Source of the DNA: Smithellaceae bacterium | GTDB lineage: Bacteria; Desulfobacterota; Syntrophia; Syntrophales; Smithellaceae | Direction of reading: 5' to 3' | NCBI GenBank assembly: GCA_030690945.1 | Contig: JAUYFM010000041.1 | Coordinates: 52,205-116,204 of the forward strand | DNA: 64,000 nucleotides | In this document: positions 50,862 to 59,244 of the stretch, piece by piece | Layout of the letters: the number at the start of each line of letters is the position of its first letter | Numbering within the stretch: the first letter of the stretch is position 1 | Notes under the pieces: generated by a model | What the model saw: the letters and a program-made list of their open reading frames with translations, nothing else | Databases searched by the model: none | What the model was told of the DNA's origin: nothing | Position numbers and translations under genes: made by a program

Positions 50862-50890
50862 ACTCTAATTTTTATGCTTGTTTTTGTCAA
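50862..50890 (-). promoter_or_regulatory. Promoter of the tRNA-rpmG-secE-nusG operon
   Basis: On the minus strand TTGACA (50885-50890), a 17-base spacer and TAGAGT (50862-50867) are followed by a G/C-rich CCGC discriminator. Such discriminators are typical of stable-RNA promoters under stringent control. It lies about 85 bases before the first tRNA. Confidence 0.75.
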
Positions 50891-50943
50891 GCAAATTTTT
50901 AAATTATTCACAAAAAGATTCGGGAGAAGAACTAAGAGAGAAT

Positions 50944-51492
50944 CTAATCCTTATCGCTAAAATAATCTGCCGAGAAAATATATATTTCAGTTTCTTTATC
51001 TTTCCACGCCTTGGGCGGCAGACCGGCTTTATAGCAGGTTTCTTTTAGAAAACTTTCCCTGTCCCAGTCATATTCAGTGGCCACCTGCGGCAAGAGCAAG
51101 CCGGAATTATAACCTCGAACAATATACAAGCCATGTTTGCCCACTTCTATTTCATCAATATTTTTAATTTTTTGCAGTGGGCTTAAAACAGATATTTCAA
51201 AGCTCAAATCCCGGATCTCTTCGCCTTTGACGGACGGAAAACGCGGATCATGAAAGGCCGCAGCAACAGCCATTTCCTGCACAGTGTCTCCCAGCGGTTT
51301 AACCGCCTTGATATAACCGATGCAACCACGCAGGTGTCCCCGTTTCTTTAAGGTGACAAAAGCGCCTCTTTTTTCCTTAAGTATCGGCAAATCAATTGTT
51401 AATTTAGGCAATTCTCTATTGCCGGCCTTCGCAATAATCGCCCTTTTGGCTATGTCCAGAAGCGTCTTTTTTTCCTGATCAGTTAATTCCAT
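50944..51492 (-). CDS. AMMECR1-domain protein (AmmeMemoRadiSam system protein A)
   Basis: A 182-residue protein covering the whole AMMECR1 fold. The family core is RGCIGYIKAVKPLGDTVQEM, followed by AAFHDPRFPSV and ISVLSPLQKI. The segment GYNSGLLLPQVATEYDWDRE near the C-terminus is also conserved. Its biochemical role is not established. It lies 15 bases after the Memo-like gene, and fusions or neighbours of AMMECR1, Memo and a radical SAM enzyme are common in anaerobes. The radical SAM partner is not in this window. Confidence 0.92.
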   Translation of the reverse strand: MELTDQEKKTLLDIAKRAIIAKAGNRELPKLTIDLPILKEKRGAFVTLKKRGHLRGCIGYIKAVKPLGDTVQEMAVAAAFHDPRFPSVKGEEIRDLSFEISVLSPLQKIKNIDEIEVGKHGLYIVRGYNSGLLLPQVATEYDWDRESFLKETCYKAGLPPKAWKDKETEIYIFSADYFSDKD

Positions 51493-51507
51493 TTTATCCT
51501 CTGTTTT

Positions 51508-52329
51508 TTATCGATAATAAACGGCTGATGTGTACCCCACCACTGAACTTTTATCGCCCGTTACATCCCCGGAATTTGCATATTTCAGAAGCAGCGAATG
51601 ACGGGCACCCAGTTTGTGTGCGGCCAGCATGGTCACCGCCATTGGCCCACCGCCACAGGCCTCGGTTTTATCATGAGCCAAACTGTCTAAAAGTCCTTCA
51701 GCATCGATATCTTGAATATGCCTGAGCACAATCCCGTCCAGCTCTTTTGCCTTTTTATAATCATGAAAATGAGACAGATCACTGCTTGCAACAATTAATA
51801 CATGGCGATCTTTAGCCACCTGACAGATAACATCAGCAAGTTCCCGACAGGTTGCAGCGTTCTGATCCCCCATCACTAACGGAATAAAGAGAAAAGCCCC
51901 CAGAGCAACTTGCAAGAAGGGAAGTTGAATCTCCAGGGAATGTTCCTGCGCGTGAGCGGCGGGGAGATCGATCATGATGCTGCTGAGCTGTTTCATTTCA
52001 CAGGCGATATTTTCATCGACAGGAATCACGCCCAGGGGTGTTTCATAAGCCCCTTGACTGTATATGGAAACCCCCCCAAAAGTAACCCTGTGACTTGGCC
52101 CGACGAGAATAACTGCATCATATTTTTTACCTTGGATCAGCTTATAGGCATGTGCCGCCACCTGGCCGGAATACATATAACCGGCGTGAGGCACAATTAA
52201 GCCGACAACATCGCCTGTAAGCTCCCTATCAGGCACATTTTTTATGTATCTGGCTATATCACCCCTCAAAATGGAAGGATCTTCGGGATACCAGGAACCG
52301 GCTATGATAGACTTTCTTAATTTTTCCAT
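51508..52329 (-). CDS. Memo-family protein (AmmeMemoRadiSam system protein B)
   Basis: A 273-residue member of the Memo family, related to extradiol dioxygenases. Putative metal-site histidines appear in VPHAGYMYSG, GPSHRVTFGG, HAQEHSLEIQLPFL and SSDLSHFHDY. The human homologue binds copper or iron; the bacterial function is unknown. The gene lies between the cysteine synthase-synthetase fusion (10 bases upstream) and AMMECR1, so these three form one operon. Confidence 0.92.
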   Translation of the reverse strand: MEKLRKSIIAGSWYPEDPSILRGDIARYIKNVPDRELTGDVVGLIVPHAGYMYSGQVAAHAYKLIQGKKYDAVILVGPSHRVTFGGVSIYSQGAYETPLGVIPVDENIACEMKQLSSIMIDLPAAHAQEHSLEIQLPFLQVALGAFLFIPLVMGDQNAATCRELADVICQVAKDRHVLIVASSDLSHFHDYKKAKELDGIVLRHIQDIDAEGLLDSLAHDKTEACGGGPMAVTMLAAHKLGARHSLLLKYANSGDVTGDKSSVVGYTSAVYYR

Positions 52330-52339
52330 GGGTTTATTT

Positions 52340-54655
52340 TTATTTAAAACGCCAGATTGTCCCCTGCTGACTATCTAAAACCTCAACGCCTGCCGCTGCC
52401 AACTGATTTCTCAACACATCCGCTTCCTGCCAAAGGCCTGCTTTTCTGGCCGCTTCTCTTTTTTGAATAAGTTCTGTAATATCGTGATGGAGTGTTTGTT
52501 GTCCAAAATCTATTATGCCAAGTATTTCATTTATTTTTTCAAGTGCCTTGACAATTTTCCGGGCATCCGACCTGCTGATGTTTCCTTCAGTCAAAGGCGC
52601 GTTTACTTTACCAATAAAATCAAAAAGCGCCGCCAGAGCACCGGATATATTTATATCGTCGTCTAAGGCCTTCTCAAAACCATGATGAAGATCGTAAATC
52701 ATTTGATCGACATCAGAAAAATTTTGAGCATCATCCTCCATTGCATAAAGCCGGTAAATGAAAGTATCAATTTTTTTAATGGTGTTCCTCGCCATCTGCA
52801 AGGCCTTCTCAGAATAACTGATCGGTTTGCGGTAATTCATCCCCAGCAGAAAAAACCGGATATCCCTGCCGTTGTAACCATTTTGCTTCAGATTGGCGAT
52901 CGTCACCGCATTATTCAGCGAGCGTGACATCTTCCGCCCATCGACCAGGATCAGCTCAGCGCCGATCCAGTAATTTGCACCGCTATGGCCGGAAAACGCC
53001 TTGTTAATCGCGACGATATTTTCGCAATGGGGAAAAGTTTCATCAGCCCCGCTGATATGAATATCGTAAGCCGTTCCCAGATATTTTTGGGAAATGGCCG
53101 CACATTCCAGATGCCAGCCCGGCCGAATATTGCCCCACTTCGTCTTATGATAAATTCCTCTTTTCAACTCCCCCAGGCCGGCCCTTTTCAGGAGCGCAAA
53201 ATCCGCCGGGCTGTCTTTTTCATAGTCGTCGAAGTCAATGGATTTGCCTAATCGGGTTTTTGCCAGATCGACATTGGAGAGAAGGCCATAATCAGCCAGT
53301 TTGGAAATATCGAAATAAACGGAATGCAATTTCTCGTAGGCATAGCCTTTATCGACTAATTTCTCGACAATCTTGAGCATGGCATCAATATTTTCGGAAG
53401 CTTTCACGTAAACATTGCCCGGACGAATATTTAAATATCGCGCATCGTCCAGAAAAATCTGCAAATATTTATTGGAATAATCAGACAGATCCATCGCCGC
53501 CTTTTCCGAGCCGCGAATCGACTTATCCGTAAAATCAACGATGTCGAGAACATGTTTAACTTTATATCCTTTGAACGTCAGATAACGACACAGCAAGTCA
53601 GACACCACCAGACGCCGGTAATTTCCCAGGTGGGGCGCGTCATGGACGGTCGGGCCGCAGGTACGCATTAACACTTCTTCAGATTTCAGCGGCCGGAAAA
53701 GTGTTTTCTGACGTTTCAAGATATTGTAAAGGTTCACCGTGGCCAGTTCTTCTTTGACCGCAAATAACTCCGTGCTTAAATAACGCTCGCCGCTGTCCGG
53801 AAAAATGACCACGATCAGACCTTCTTCCATTTTGCAGGCCTTCTCGGCGGCCACAAACATGGCCGCGCCGGAACTCATTCCCGCCAGGATGCCTTCTTCA
53901 CGGGCAAGCCTGCGGGACATCTCAAAAGCGTCTTCATCCAGAATGTTCACTTTTTCATCGAGACGCTTCTTATCAAAGATCCCCGGGCGGTAGGACTCGC
54001 GCATATTTTTGAGCCCCTGAATCTTATGCTGCAAATAAGGTTCGACACCGATAATCTGAATCCGGCCGCTCAACTCCTTGAGCTTTTTGGAAAGACCCAT
54101 CGCGGTGCCGGTCGTGCCGAGAGTGGTTACGACCATGGTTACTTGACCTGCGGTTTGATCCCAGATTTCCTGAGCCGTTCCCAGATAGTGGGCGGCAATA
54201 TTGTCTTCGTTGTTAAATTGATCGGTACCGAAATACTTGTCGGGATTTTCTCTCAGCATCCGATAAGCAACTTCAATGGCGCCGTCGGTTCCCAGCGCCG
54301 CCGGGGTAAAATGCAGTTCTGCGCCCATCGCCCGCAGAATTTTTTTGCGCTCTTCGCTTGCCGCTTCGGACATCGTGAGACACAGCTTATATCCTTTGGC
54401 CGCCGCGATCATGGCCAGTCCTATGCCGGTATTGCCGCTGGTTGCCTCCAGAATAATCTTATTGTGATTTAAGTCTCCCCTTTTTTCGGCATTTTCAACC
54501 ATAACCAGGGCCGTGCGGTCTTTAATGGAACCACCCGGATTGGCGGACTCGAGCTTGGCAAAAATTTTCACCTTTTTATTCGGATTGAGTCTCGTTATTT
54601 CAACAAGAGGCGTGTTGCCGATACGATCAATAATACTTTTATAAGCGTTCATCAT
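52340..54655 (-). CDS. Fused cysteine synthase and cysteinyl-tRNA synthetase
   Basis: One 771-residue frame joins two enzymes. Residues 1-305 are an O-acetylserine sulfhydrylase of CysM type: PLP lysine Lys45 in GGSIKDR, the SGNTG loop (73-77), GTTGT phosphate loop (180-184) and FPDSGERYLST. Residues from about 307 form a class I synthetase beginning LYNILKRQ, with Cys333, HLGN (342-345), Cys518 and KMSRS (575-579). The zinc segment reads FPHCENI, so the usual second His is Cys544 and the Glu ligand is Ile547. The protein could make cysteine and load it on tRNA-Cys, or the synthetase half may have another acceptor. Two adjacent ATG codons are possible starts. A normal cysS exists at 3.6 kb. 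Confidence 0.9.
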   Translation of the reverse strand: MMNAYKSIIDRIGNTPLVEITRLNPNKKVKIFAKLESANPGGSIKDRTALVMVENAEKRGDLNHNKIILEATSGNTGIGLAMIAAAKGYKLCLTMSEAASEERKKILRAMGAELHFTPAALGTDGAIEVAYRMLRENPDKYFGTDQFNNEDNIAAHYLGTAQEIWDQTAGQVTMVVTTLGTTGTAMGLSKKLKELSGRIQIIGVEPYLQHKIQGLKNMRESYRPGIFDKKRLDEKVNILDEDAFEMSRRLAREEGILAGMSSGAAMFVAAEKACKMEEGLIVVIFPDSGERYLSTELFAVKEELATVNLYNILKRQKTLFRPLKSEEVLMRTCGPTVHDAPHLGNYRRLVVSDLLCRYLTFKGYKVKHVLDIVDFTDKSIRGSEKAAMDLSDYSNKYLQIFLDDARYLNIRPGNVYVKASENIDAMLKIVEKLVDKGYAYEKLHSVYFDISKLADYGLLSNVDLAKTRLGKSIDFDDYEKDSPADFALLKRAGLGELKRGIYHKTKWGNIRPGWHLECAAISQKYLGTAYDIHISGADETFPHCENIVAINKAFSGHSGANYWIGAELILVDGRKMSRSLNNAVTIANLKQNGYNGRDIRFFLLGMNYRKPISYSEKALQMARNTIKKIDTFIYRLYAMEDDAQNFSDVDQMIYDLHHGFEKALDDDINISGALAALFDFIGKVNAPLTEGNISRSDARKIVKALEKINEILGIIDFGQQTLHHDITELIQKREAARKAGLWQEADVLRNQLAAAGVEVLDSQQGTIWRFK

Positions 54656-54741
54656 AAAATACGGCCTGTTTATAAATAATCATTCTTTTATCGACAAAAG
54701 GTTCTTGAGGGGTCAAAAAATCATTCTGGATAAATGGTGGA

Positions 54742-55158
54742 TCAGCTGTCCATTTTGGGCAGAGGAATTTTTATAAACGAAATACCTTCTTCTTTTAAGC
54801 TCGCTTCTTCCTGCGACGTCGTCGTCCCTTTAATATTTCGTTTTTCTTCATCGCCATAGTGTATTTTCAGCGCAACTTCGGCAAATTTATTTCCAACATC
54901 TTCAAAGTTGTTTTCAATAAACTGCTGCAACCATTGAAGAGCCTTGCCCGGGGGAATATCTTTCTCATTATTCTTGTCCGCCGTTTTTGCATCCTTCCCC
55001 ATGATGGTAATGGAAGAAGGCGCTATTTCCACATTGGAACTATTACAAACGGGACAGCAGATTAACCGCTGAGCGTTTTGCTCAATCCAGGCCTGGCGGT
55101 CTTTAAACCAGCCTTCAAACTTATGACCGTTCTCACATTTCACATCGTAAATAATCAC
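54742..55158 (-). CDS. DUF1178 zinc-ribbon protein
   Basis: A 138-residue protein of unknown function. The N-terminal IIYDVKCENGHKFEGWF and the CCPVCNSS pair give a putative zinc ribbon. A central low-complexity linker leads to a helical part with ALQWLQQFIENNFEDVGNKF and AEVALKIHYGDEEKRNIKG, all typical of DUF1178. I start at the GTG that fits the family N-terminus and follows GAGGG. The ATG 16 codons upstream lies inside a palindromic repeat and has no ribosome-binding site. Confidence 0.85.
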   Translation of the reverse strand: MIIYDVKCENGHKFEGWFKDRQAWIEQNAQRLICCPVCNSSNVEIAPSSITIMGKDAKTADKNNEKDIPPGKALQWLQQFIENNFEDVGNKFAEVALKIHYGDEEKRNIKGTTTSQEEASLKEEGISFIKIPLPKMDS

Positions 55159-55200
55159 GTGTCGGATACCCTCTTTGAGACCTTTGAAAAACGCCTCATT

Positions 55201-55284
55201 TGTCATTGTGAGCGAAGCGAAGCAATCTCGTAAGCATTCGATGATTCATGAGATTGCCACGGCGCTGCGCGCCTCGCAATGACA
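55201..55284. repeat. REP-type palindromic repeat
   Basis: An 84-base element whose ends TGTCATTG and CAATGACA are exact inverses. Internal CAATCTC (55223-55229) and GAGATTG (55250-55256) pair too. The arms contain GCGAAGCGAAG and GCGCTGCGCGCC, as in widespread bacterial REP-like sequences. It sits between DUF1178 and tRNA-Pro. Confidence 0.75.
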
Positions 55285-55393
55285 GAAAGGACAGAAATTC
55301 AAAGGTCTCTCTTTGCTAAAAATAACTAAATATCATCTTCAATAAAAACATGTGGACATTTCGCGATAAATTTTATAATGTCCCTGCCCGTGT

Positions 55394-55470
55394 CGGGATG
55401 TGGCCCAGCTTGGTAGGGCACTGCGTTCGGGACGCAGGAGTCGCGCGTTCAAATCGCGCCATCCCGACCA
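55394..55470 (+). tRNA. trnP: tRNA-Pro (CGG)
   Basis: A complete cloverleaf with CGGGATG/CATCCCG acceptor stem, anticodon CGG and encoded CCA, followed by a T-run. It is the only plus-strand gene before 62 kb and converges on pilC, with 12 bases between them. Confidence 0.97.
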
Positions 55471-55482
55471 TTTTTTTCTTCT

Positions 55483-56691
55483 TCAGCCCACAACCGACGC
55501 CATCTTGAAGATCGGCAGATACATGGCGACAATCATCCCACCGACAATTCCTCCCAGGAAAACCATCATCACCGGTTCCAACAGGGATGTCATGGCATCC
55601 ACCGCCGTATCCACTTCATCATCATAGAAATCAGCAATTTTATTGAGCATGGAGTCCAGAGCACCGGTGGCTTCACCCACCGCAATCATCTGGACAACCA
55701 TCGACGGGAAAATGCCTGTTTCAGACAACGGCTCTGCTATAGACTGGCCTTCGCTGATACTTTGACGCGTTTTCATCAAAGCATTTTCAACCACCACATT
55801 GCCCGATGTTTTACTGACGATATTCAATCCTTCCAAAATCGGCACGCCGGAGCTCATCATCGTCGCCATCGTCCGGGAGAACTTGGCTACAGCCACTTTT
55901 TTAAACACCGGTCCGAAAACCGGCGCTTTGAGCAGGGCCGAATCCATCATCCAGCGGCCTTTCTTTGTTTTATAAAATCGATTAAAGGCAATCACCAGCA
56001 CAACGATCACAGCAAAGATCGCCCACCAATAAGTCTGGGCAAATTCGCTCATCGCCACAATCATCGCCGTCGGACCGGGAAGTTCACCACCCATCCCTTC
56101 AAACATTTTCTGAAATACGGGAATAACTTTGATCAGAAGCAAAGCAACGACTGCAACAGAAATGACAAGAACCGCTATCGGGTATGTCATGGCGCTTTTG
56201 ACTTTTCTTTTCAATTTCATCGCTTTTTCCAGATAATTGGAAAGACGTTCCAAAACAACATCCAAAATACCGCCCGCTTCGCCGGCAGCAATTAAGTTGA
56301 CAAACAGTTCATCAAATACTTTCGGATATTTTTTCAGTGCATCCGTCAGGCTGGTGCCGCCCTCAATATTTTCCTTAACAGACCGGATAATTTTGGCAAA
56401 AGCCTTATTTTTCTCCTGCTGGGCCAGCAGATCCAGGCATTGAATGAGCGGCAAGCCGGCATTAATCATCGTAGAAAAAATCCGGCAGAAAACCACAACG
56501 TCTTTTTCTTTCACACCCCCTGCCAGGAACGGAACATACTCCAGCAGATCTTTCGGCTTTTTTCGAACATCGATGGACTTAAATCCCTGCCGTCTCAAAA
56601 GCGAACGGGCAGCCAACTCATCGGCAGCTTCTATCTCGCCTTTTTTCGTTTCGTCCTTTTTCGTTGTTCCCGCCCAAAGGAAGACCGGCAT
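55483..56691 (-). CDS. pilC: Type IV pilus inner-membrane platform protein PilC
   Basis: A 402-residue protein with two type II secretion F domains (about 67-190 and 270-393) and three membrane helices. FCRIFSTMINAGLPLIQCLD and AKFSRTMATMMSSGVPILEG are the paired repeat motifs. It is the platform on which PilB and PilT act. Neither ATPase gene is adjacent, so pilC is isolated here. The ATG is preferred over a TTG three codons upstream because AAGGG lies 10 bases before it. Confidence 0.93.
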   Translation of the reverse strand: MPVFLWAGTTKKDETKKGEIEAADELAARSLLRRQGFKSIDVRKKPKDLLEYVPFLAGGVKEKDVVVFCRIFSTMINAGLPLIQCLDLLAQQEKNKAFAKIIRSVKENIEGGTSLTDALKKYPKVFDELFVNLIAAGEAGGILDVVLERLSNYLEKAMKLKRKVKSAMTYPIAVLVISVAVVALLLIKVIPVFQKMFEGMGGELPGPTAMIVAMSEFAQTYWWAIFAVIVVLVIAFNRFYKTKKGRWMMDSALLKAPVFGPVFKKVAVAKFSRTMATMMSSGVPILEGLNIVSKTSGNVVVENALMKTRQSISEGQSIAEPLSETGIFPSMVVQMIAVGEATGALDSMLNKIADFYDDEVDTAVDAMTSLLEPVMMVFLGGIVGGMIVAMYLPIFKMASVVG

Positions 56692-56805
56692 AGTTGACAA
56701 CCCTTCTTTTTAAGGAGTAGCTTATTTACGGATGCATCATAAACTATCTTCCATGTCGTTTCAACAAGTTAAATTAAAAATAAATACTTTATCCCCGAGC
56801 TGCCT

Positions 56806-57561
56806 TTACTTACTATTTGGTGTTTTTTCCTGTCTGCGCTGAAGAAAGATTTCATACTGAATGATCCCCGCCGCAACAGCGACATTGAAGGAGTCAAAGT
56901 TTCCCGCCATCGGAATCGTGACTAAAAAATCGCATTTTTTCTTTACCAGCGGTCGTATTCCCCTGGCTTCGCTCCCCAGAACCAAGACCACCGGACCGTT
57001 AAAATTCTGTTCTCTGATGTTCTTTCCCCCTTGGGCATCAGCGCCATAAATCCAGAAACCTTTATCTTTTAAATAATCAATCGTCTGGGATAAATTTGTC
57101 ACACGGGCAATGGGCAGCTGTTCGGCGCTGCCGGCAGACACTTTAATCACCGCCGGCGTGACCGAGGCCGCGCGATCGGTCGGAATGACCACGCCATTGG
57201 CGCCCAGGCAATGAGCGCTGCGGATAATCGATCCCAGATTTTGCGGATCGAGAATGCTGTCGAGTATTAAAACAAGATCTTGCGATAAATGAGGATTGCG
57301 GTTTTTCAACAAGTCGTCTAACTCGGCGTACACAAATGAATCGCGAAACCCGACCATCCCCTGATGATCCGTTCCACCCGTCAATTCATCAAGATATTGA
57401 CGTTCTCTCCACTCCACCGGTATCTTCTTTTGACGGGCGGCATCCACAATTTCTTTGGCGGACGAACCGCCGCGACCGCTGGCAATAATAATTTTTTTCA
57501 GGGGAGAAGCCTCTTGGGCGAGAAGAATCTTAATGGGATTGATGCCGTAAACGACCTCCAT
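56806..57561 (-). CDS. rlmB: 23S rRNA (guanosine-2'-O)-methyltransferase, RlmB type
   Basis: A 251-residue SpoU-family knotted methyltransferase. A substrate-binding N-terminal domain (to about 95) is followed by the SAM domain with LDPQNLGSIIRSAHCLGANG, LVLGSEARGIRP and IPMAGNFDSFNVAVAAGI. In E. coli RlmB modifies G2251. The TrmH subgroup is hard to separate by eye. The ATG after AGAAGG is used rather than the GTG six codons upstream. It follows pyrF. Confidence 0.9.
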   Translation of the reverse strand: MEVVYGINPIKILLAQEASPLKKIIIASGRGGSSAKEIVDAARQKKIPVEWRERQYLDELTGGTDHQGMVGFRDSFVYAELDDLLKNRNPHLSQDLVLILDSILDPQNLGSIIRSAHCLGANGVVIPTDRAASVTPAVIKVSAGSAEQLPIARVTNLSQTIDYLKDKGFWIYGADAQGGKNIREQNFNGPVVLVLGSEARGIRPLVKKKCDFLVTIPMAGNFDSFNVAVAAGIIQYEIFLQRRQEKTPNSK

Positions 57562-57591
57562 ACTTTGCCTTCTATTCACAAAACGAAATAA

Positions 57592-58350
57592 TCATATGCT
57601 GTTTTGTTGAGCCAGACCGTCGGCAATCTCCTGGATGATCCGGCGGCATGCGGTGAGCGGATCTTTGGCCTGTCGGATGGGCCTGCCCACAACAATGTAA
57701 TCGGCGCCTGCTTGAATCGCCTCAAAGGCACTGAGCGTCCTTTTTTGATCATCTTTTACCGGCTCGTCGGCGCTACGGATACCAGGCGTCACAATAACAA
57801 AATCTTCTCCCAAATCACGTCGAAGCGCAACAATATCCTGGGGCGAGGCCACGACGCCTGACGCCCCCGACTTTTTCGCCATTTTCGCCAGGCGAAGCAC
57901 TAACTCACTCGTGGTGGTTTCAAATCCAATCTCCGCAAGATCGCTGTTATTCAAACTGGTCAACACCGTCACCGCCAGAACAACGGGGCTTTCGATGCCG
58001 CGCTTTTCGGCGCAGGCGGCCACAGCGTCGACGGTTTCCCGAATCATCCTCGCGCCGCCCGCCGCATGGATGTTGAACATATCCACATTCAGTCCAACGG
58101 CAGCTTCAGCGGCGCGGGCCACCGTATTGGGAATATCGTGAAATTTCAAATCCAGAAATACCCGGCTGCCTTTTTGCTTGATGCTTTCAACAATCTTCGG
58201 CCCGACAGCTGTAAACAATTCCTTGCCGACTTTAAACATGCCCACATGACCGGAAAGAAGCTCTATCCAGGATAAAGCCTCCTCGTATCCGGCGGCATCC
58301 AAAGCAAAAATCAGCTTATCTGCGGGCTCTCTACTCGAGATATTCTTCAT
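57592..58350 (-). CDS. pyrF: Orotidine 5'-phosphate decarboxylase
   Basis: A 252-residue TIM-barrel enzyme, the last step of UMP synthesis. The catalytic DxKxxDI motif is in FLDLKFHDIPNT, and TPGIRSADEPVKDDQKR and GADYIVVGRPI are the phosphate-binding segments. Its start overlaps the last 20 bases of rpoZ in another frame, so the two are likely coupled. Confidence 0.95.
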   Translation of the reverse strand: MKNISSREPADKLIFALDAAGYEEALSWIELLSGHVGMFKVGKELFTAVGPKIVESIKQKGSRVFLDLKFHDIPNTVARAAEAAVGLNVDMFNIHAAGGARMIRETVDAVAACAEKRGIESPVVLAVTVLTSLNNSDLAEIGFETTTSELVLRLAKMAKKSGASGVVASPQDIVALRRDLGEDFVIVTPGIRSADEPVKDDQKRTLSAFEAIQAGADYIVVGRPIRQAKDPLTACRRIIQEIADGLAQQNSI

Positions 58351-58600
58351 CGCCAATGAACTCTGTGTTATCCGGAATCGGTTTAAAATCTTCCTGGGAT
58401 CCTTTTAAAAATTCAGGATGGGCGTAAACAACCTTCCCTGCCGCAATTTCTCTCAGCGCCAGCACAATTTCCCGATTTTTACTTTCCATGAGCGGTTTGG
58501 AACCTTTGAGCAACTGGCGCGCCCGCTTGGAAGCCAGCGACACCAGACCAAATCGGGTTTCGGCCACCAATAAGGAATCTTCTACTGTAATTCTTGCCAT
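58331..58600 (-). CDS. rpoZ: RNA polymerase omega subunit
   Basis: An 89-residue protein. MARITVEDSLLVAETRFGLV and the SKRARQLLKGSKP segment (conserved ARQL) identify it. It helps fold beta' and can carry a ppGpp site; in this clade it commonly follows gmk. The 3' end overlaps pyrF. Confidence 0.94.
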   Translation of the reverse strand: MARITVEDSLLVAETRFGLVSLASKRARQLLKGSKPLMESKNREIVLALREIAAGKVVYAHPEFLKGSQEDFKPIPDNTEFIGDEEYLE

Positions 58601-58628
58601 GAATCTGATACCTCCTGAACATCTCTAT

Positions 58629-59240
58629 CTAACATGATTTAAAAAAACGATCGATTTTACCGTGTAAACGGTTTGTTTTACATTTTTCTGCGCGGTAAAT
58701 CGCGATCAGCTCTCGGGCAGCCGTTTCCAGATCTTCGTTAAAAACGGTGTAGTCATACCACAAAACTTCTTTTAATTCACTCTCGGCTTGCGTAAACCGT
58801 GTTTTTATCGCTTCCGGGCTTTCATGTCCCCGCTTTTTCAGCCGATTCAGAAGCTCGTCTAAAGAGGGAGGGAGCACAAAAACAAAAATGCCGTCTTCAA
58901 ATTTTTTCTTAATTTCTTTTGCGCCACGCGGCTCGATATCGAGCAATAAATCTTTTCCTTTGCCTAAAACTTCATGCATCGCCTTGCCGGACGTACCATA
59001 AAAGTGTCCGTAATTCTCTATCCATTCGACAAACTCACCCTGATCAATCCGTCGCTGAAAATCTTCACGGGAAATAAAATGATAGTCCTTTCCGTTCACC
59101 TCATTGGGGCGCGGCGTCCTTGAGGTATAGGAAACGGAAAATTCAATTTCAGGACATGCCGCAAGCAACCTTCGGCAAATACTGCTTTTTCCCGCCCCTG
59201 AAGGCGCGGACAGCACGATGAATAATCCCTGATCCGACAT
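58629..59240 (-). CDS. gmk: Guanylate kinase
   Basis: A 203-residue enzyme that converts GMP to GDP. The P-loop is SAPSGAGKSS (11-20), the GMP-binding part is SVSYTSRTPRPNEVNGKDYH, and GTSGKAMHEVLGKGKDLLLD follows. The start is the ATG just after yicC. The open frame continues 29 codons into yicC without similarity. Confidence 0.96.
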   Translation of the reverse strand: MSDQGLFIVLSAPSGAGKSSICRRLLAACPEIEFSVSYTSRTPRPNEVNGKDYHFISREDFQRRIDQGEFVEWIENYGHFYGTSGKAMHEVLGKGKDLLLDIEPRGAKEIKKKFEDGIFVFVLPPSLDELLNRLKKRGHESPEAIKTRFTQAESELKEVLWYDYTVFNEDLETAARELIAIYRAEKCKTNRLHGKIDRFFKSC

Positions 59241-59244
59241 ATTC

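Noticed and set aside
55394..55483. tRNA-Pro as an integration site for a mobile island
   Set aside because: No integrase gene and no repeated tRNA 3' end were seen. The flanking genes are ordinary housekeeping genes.
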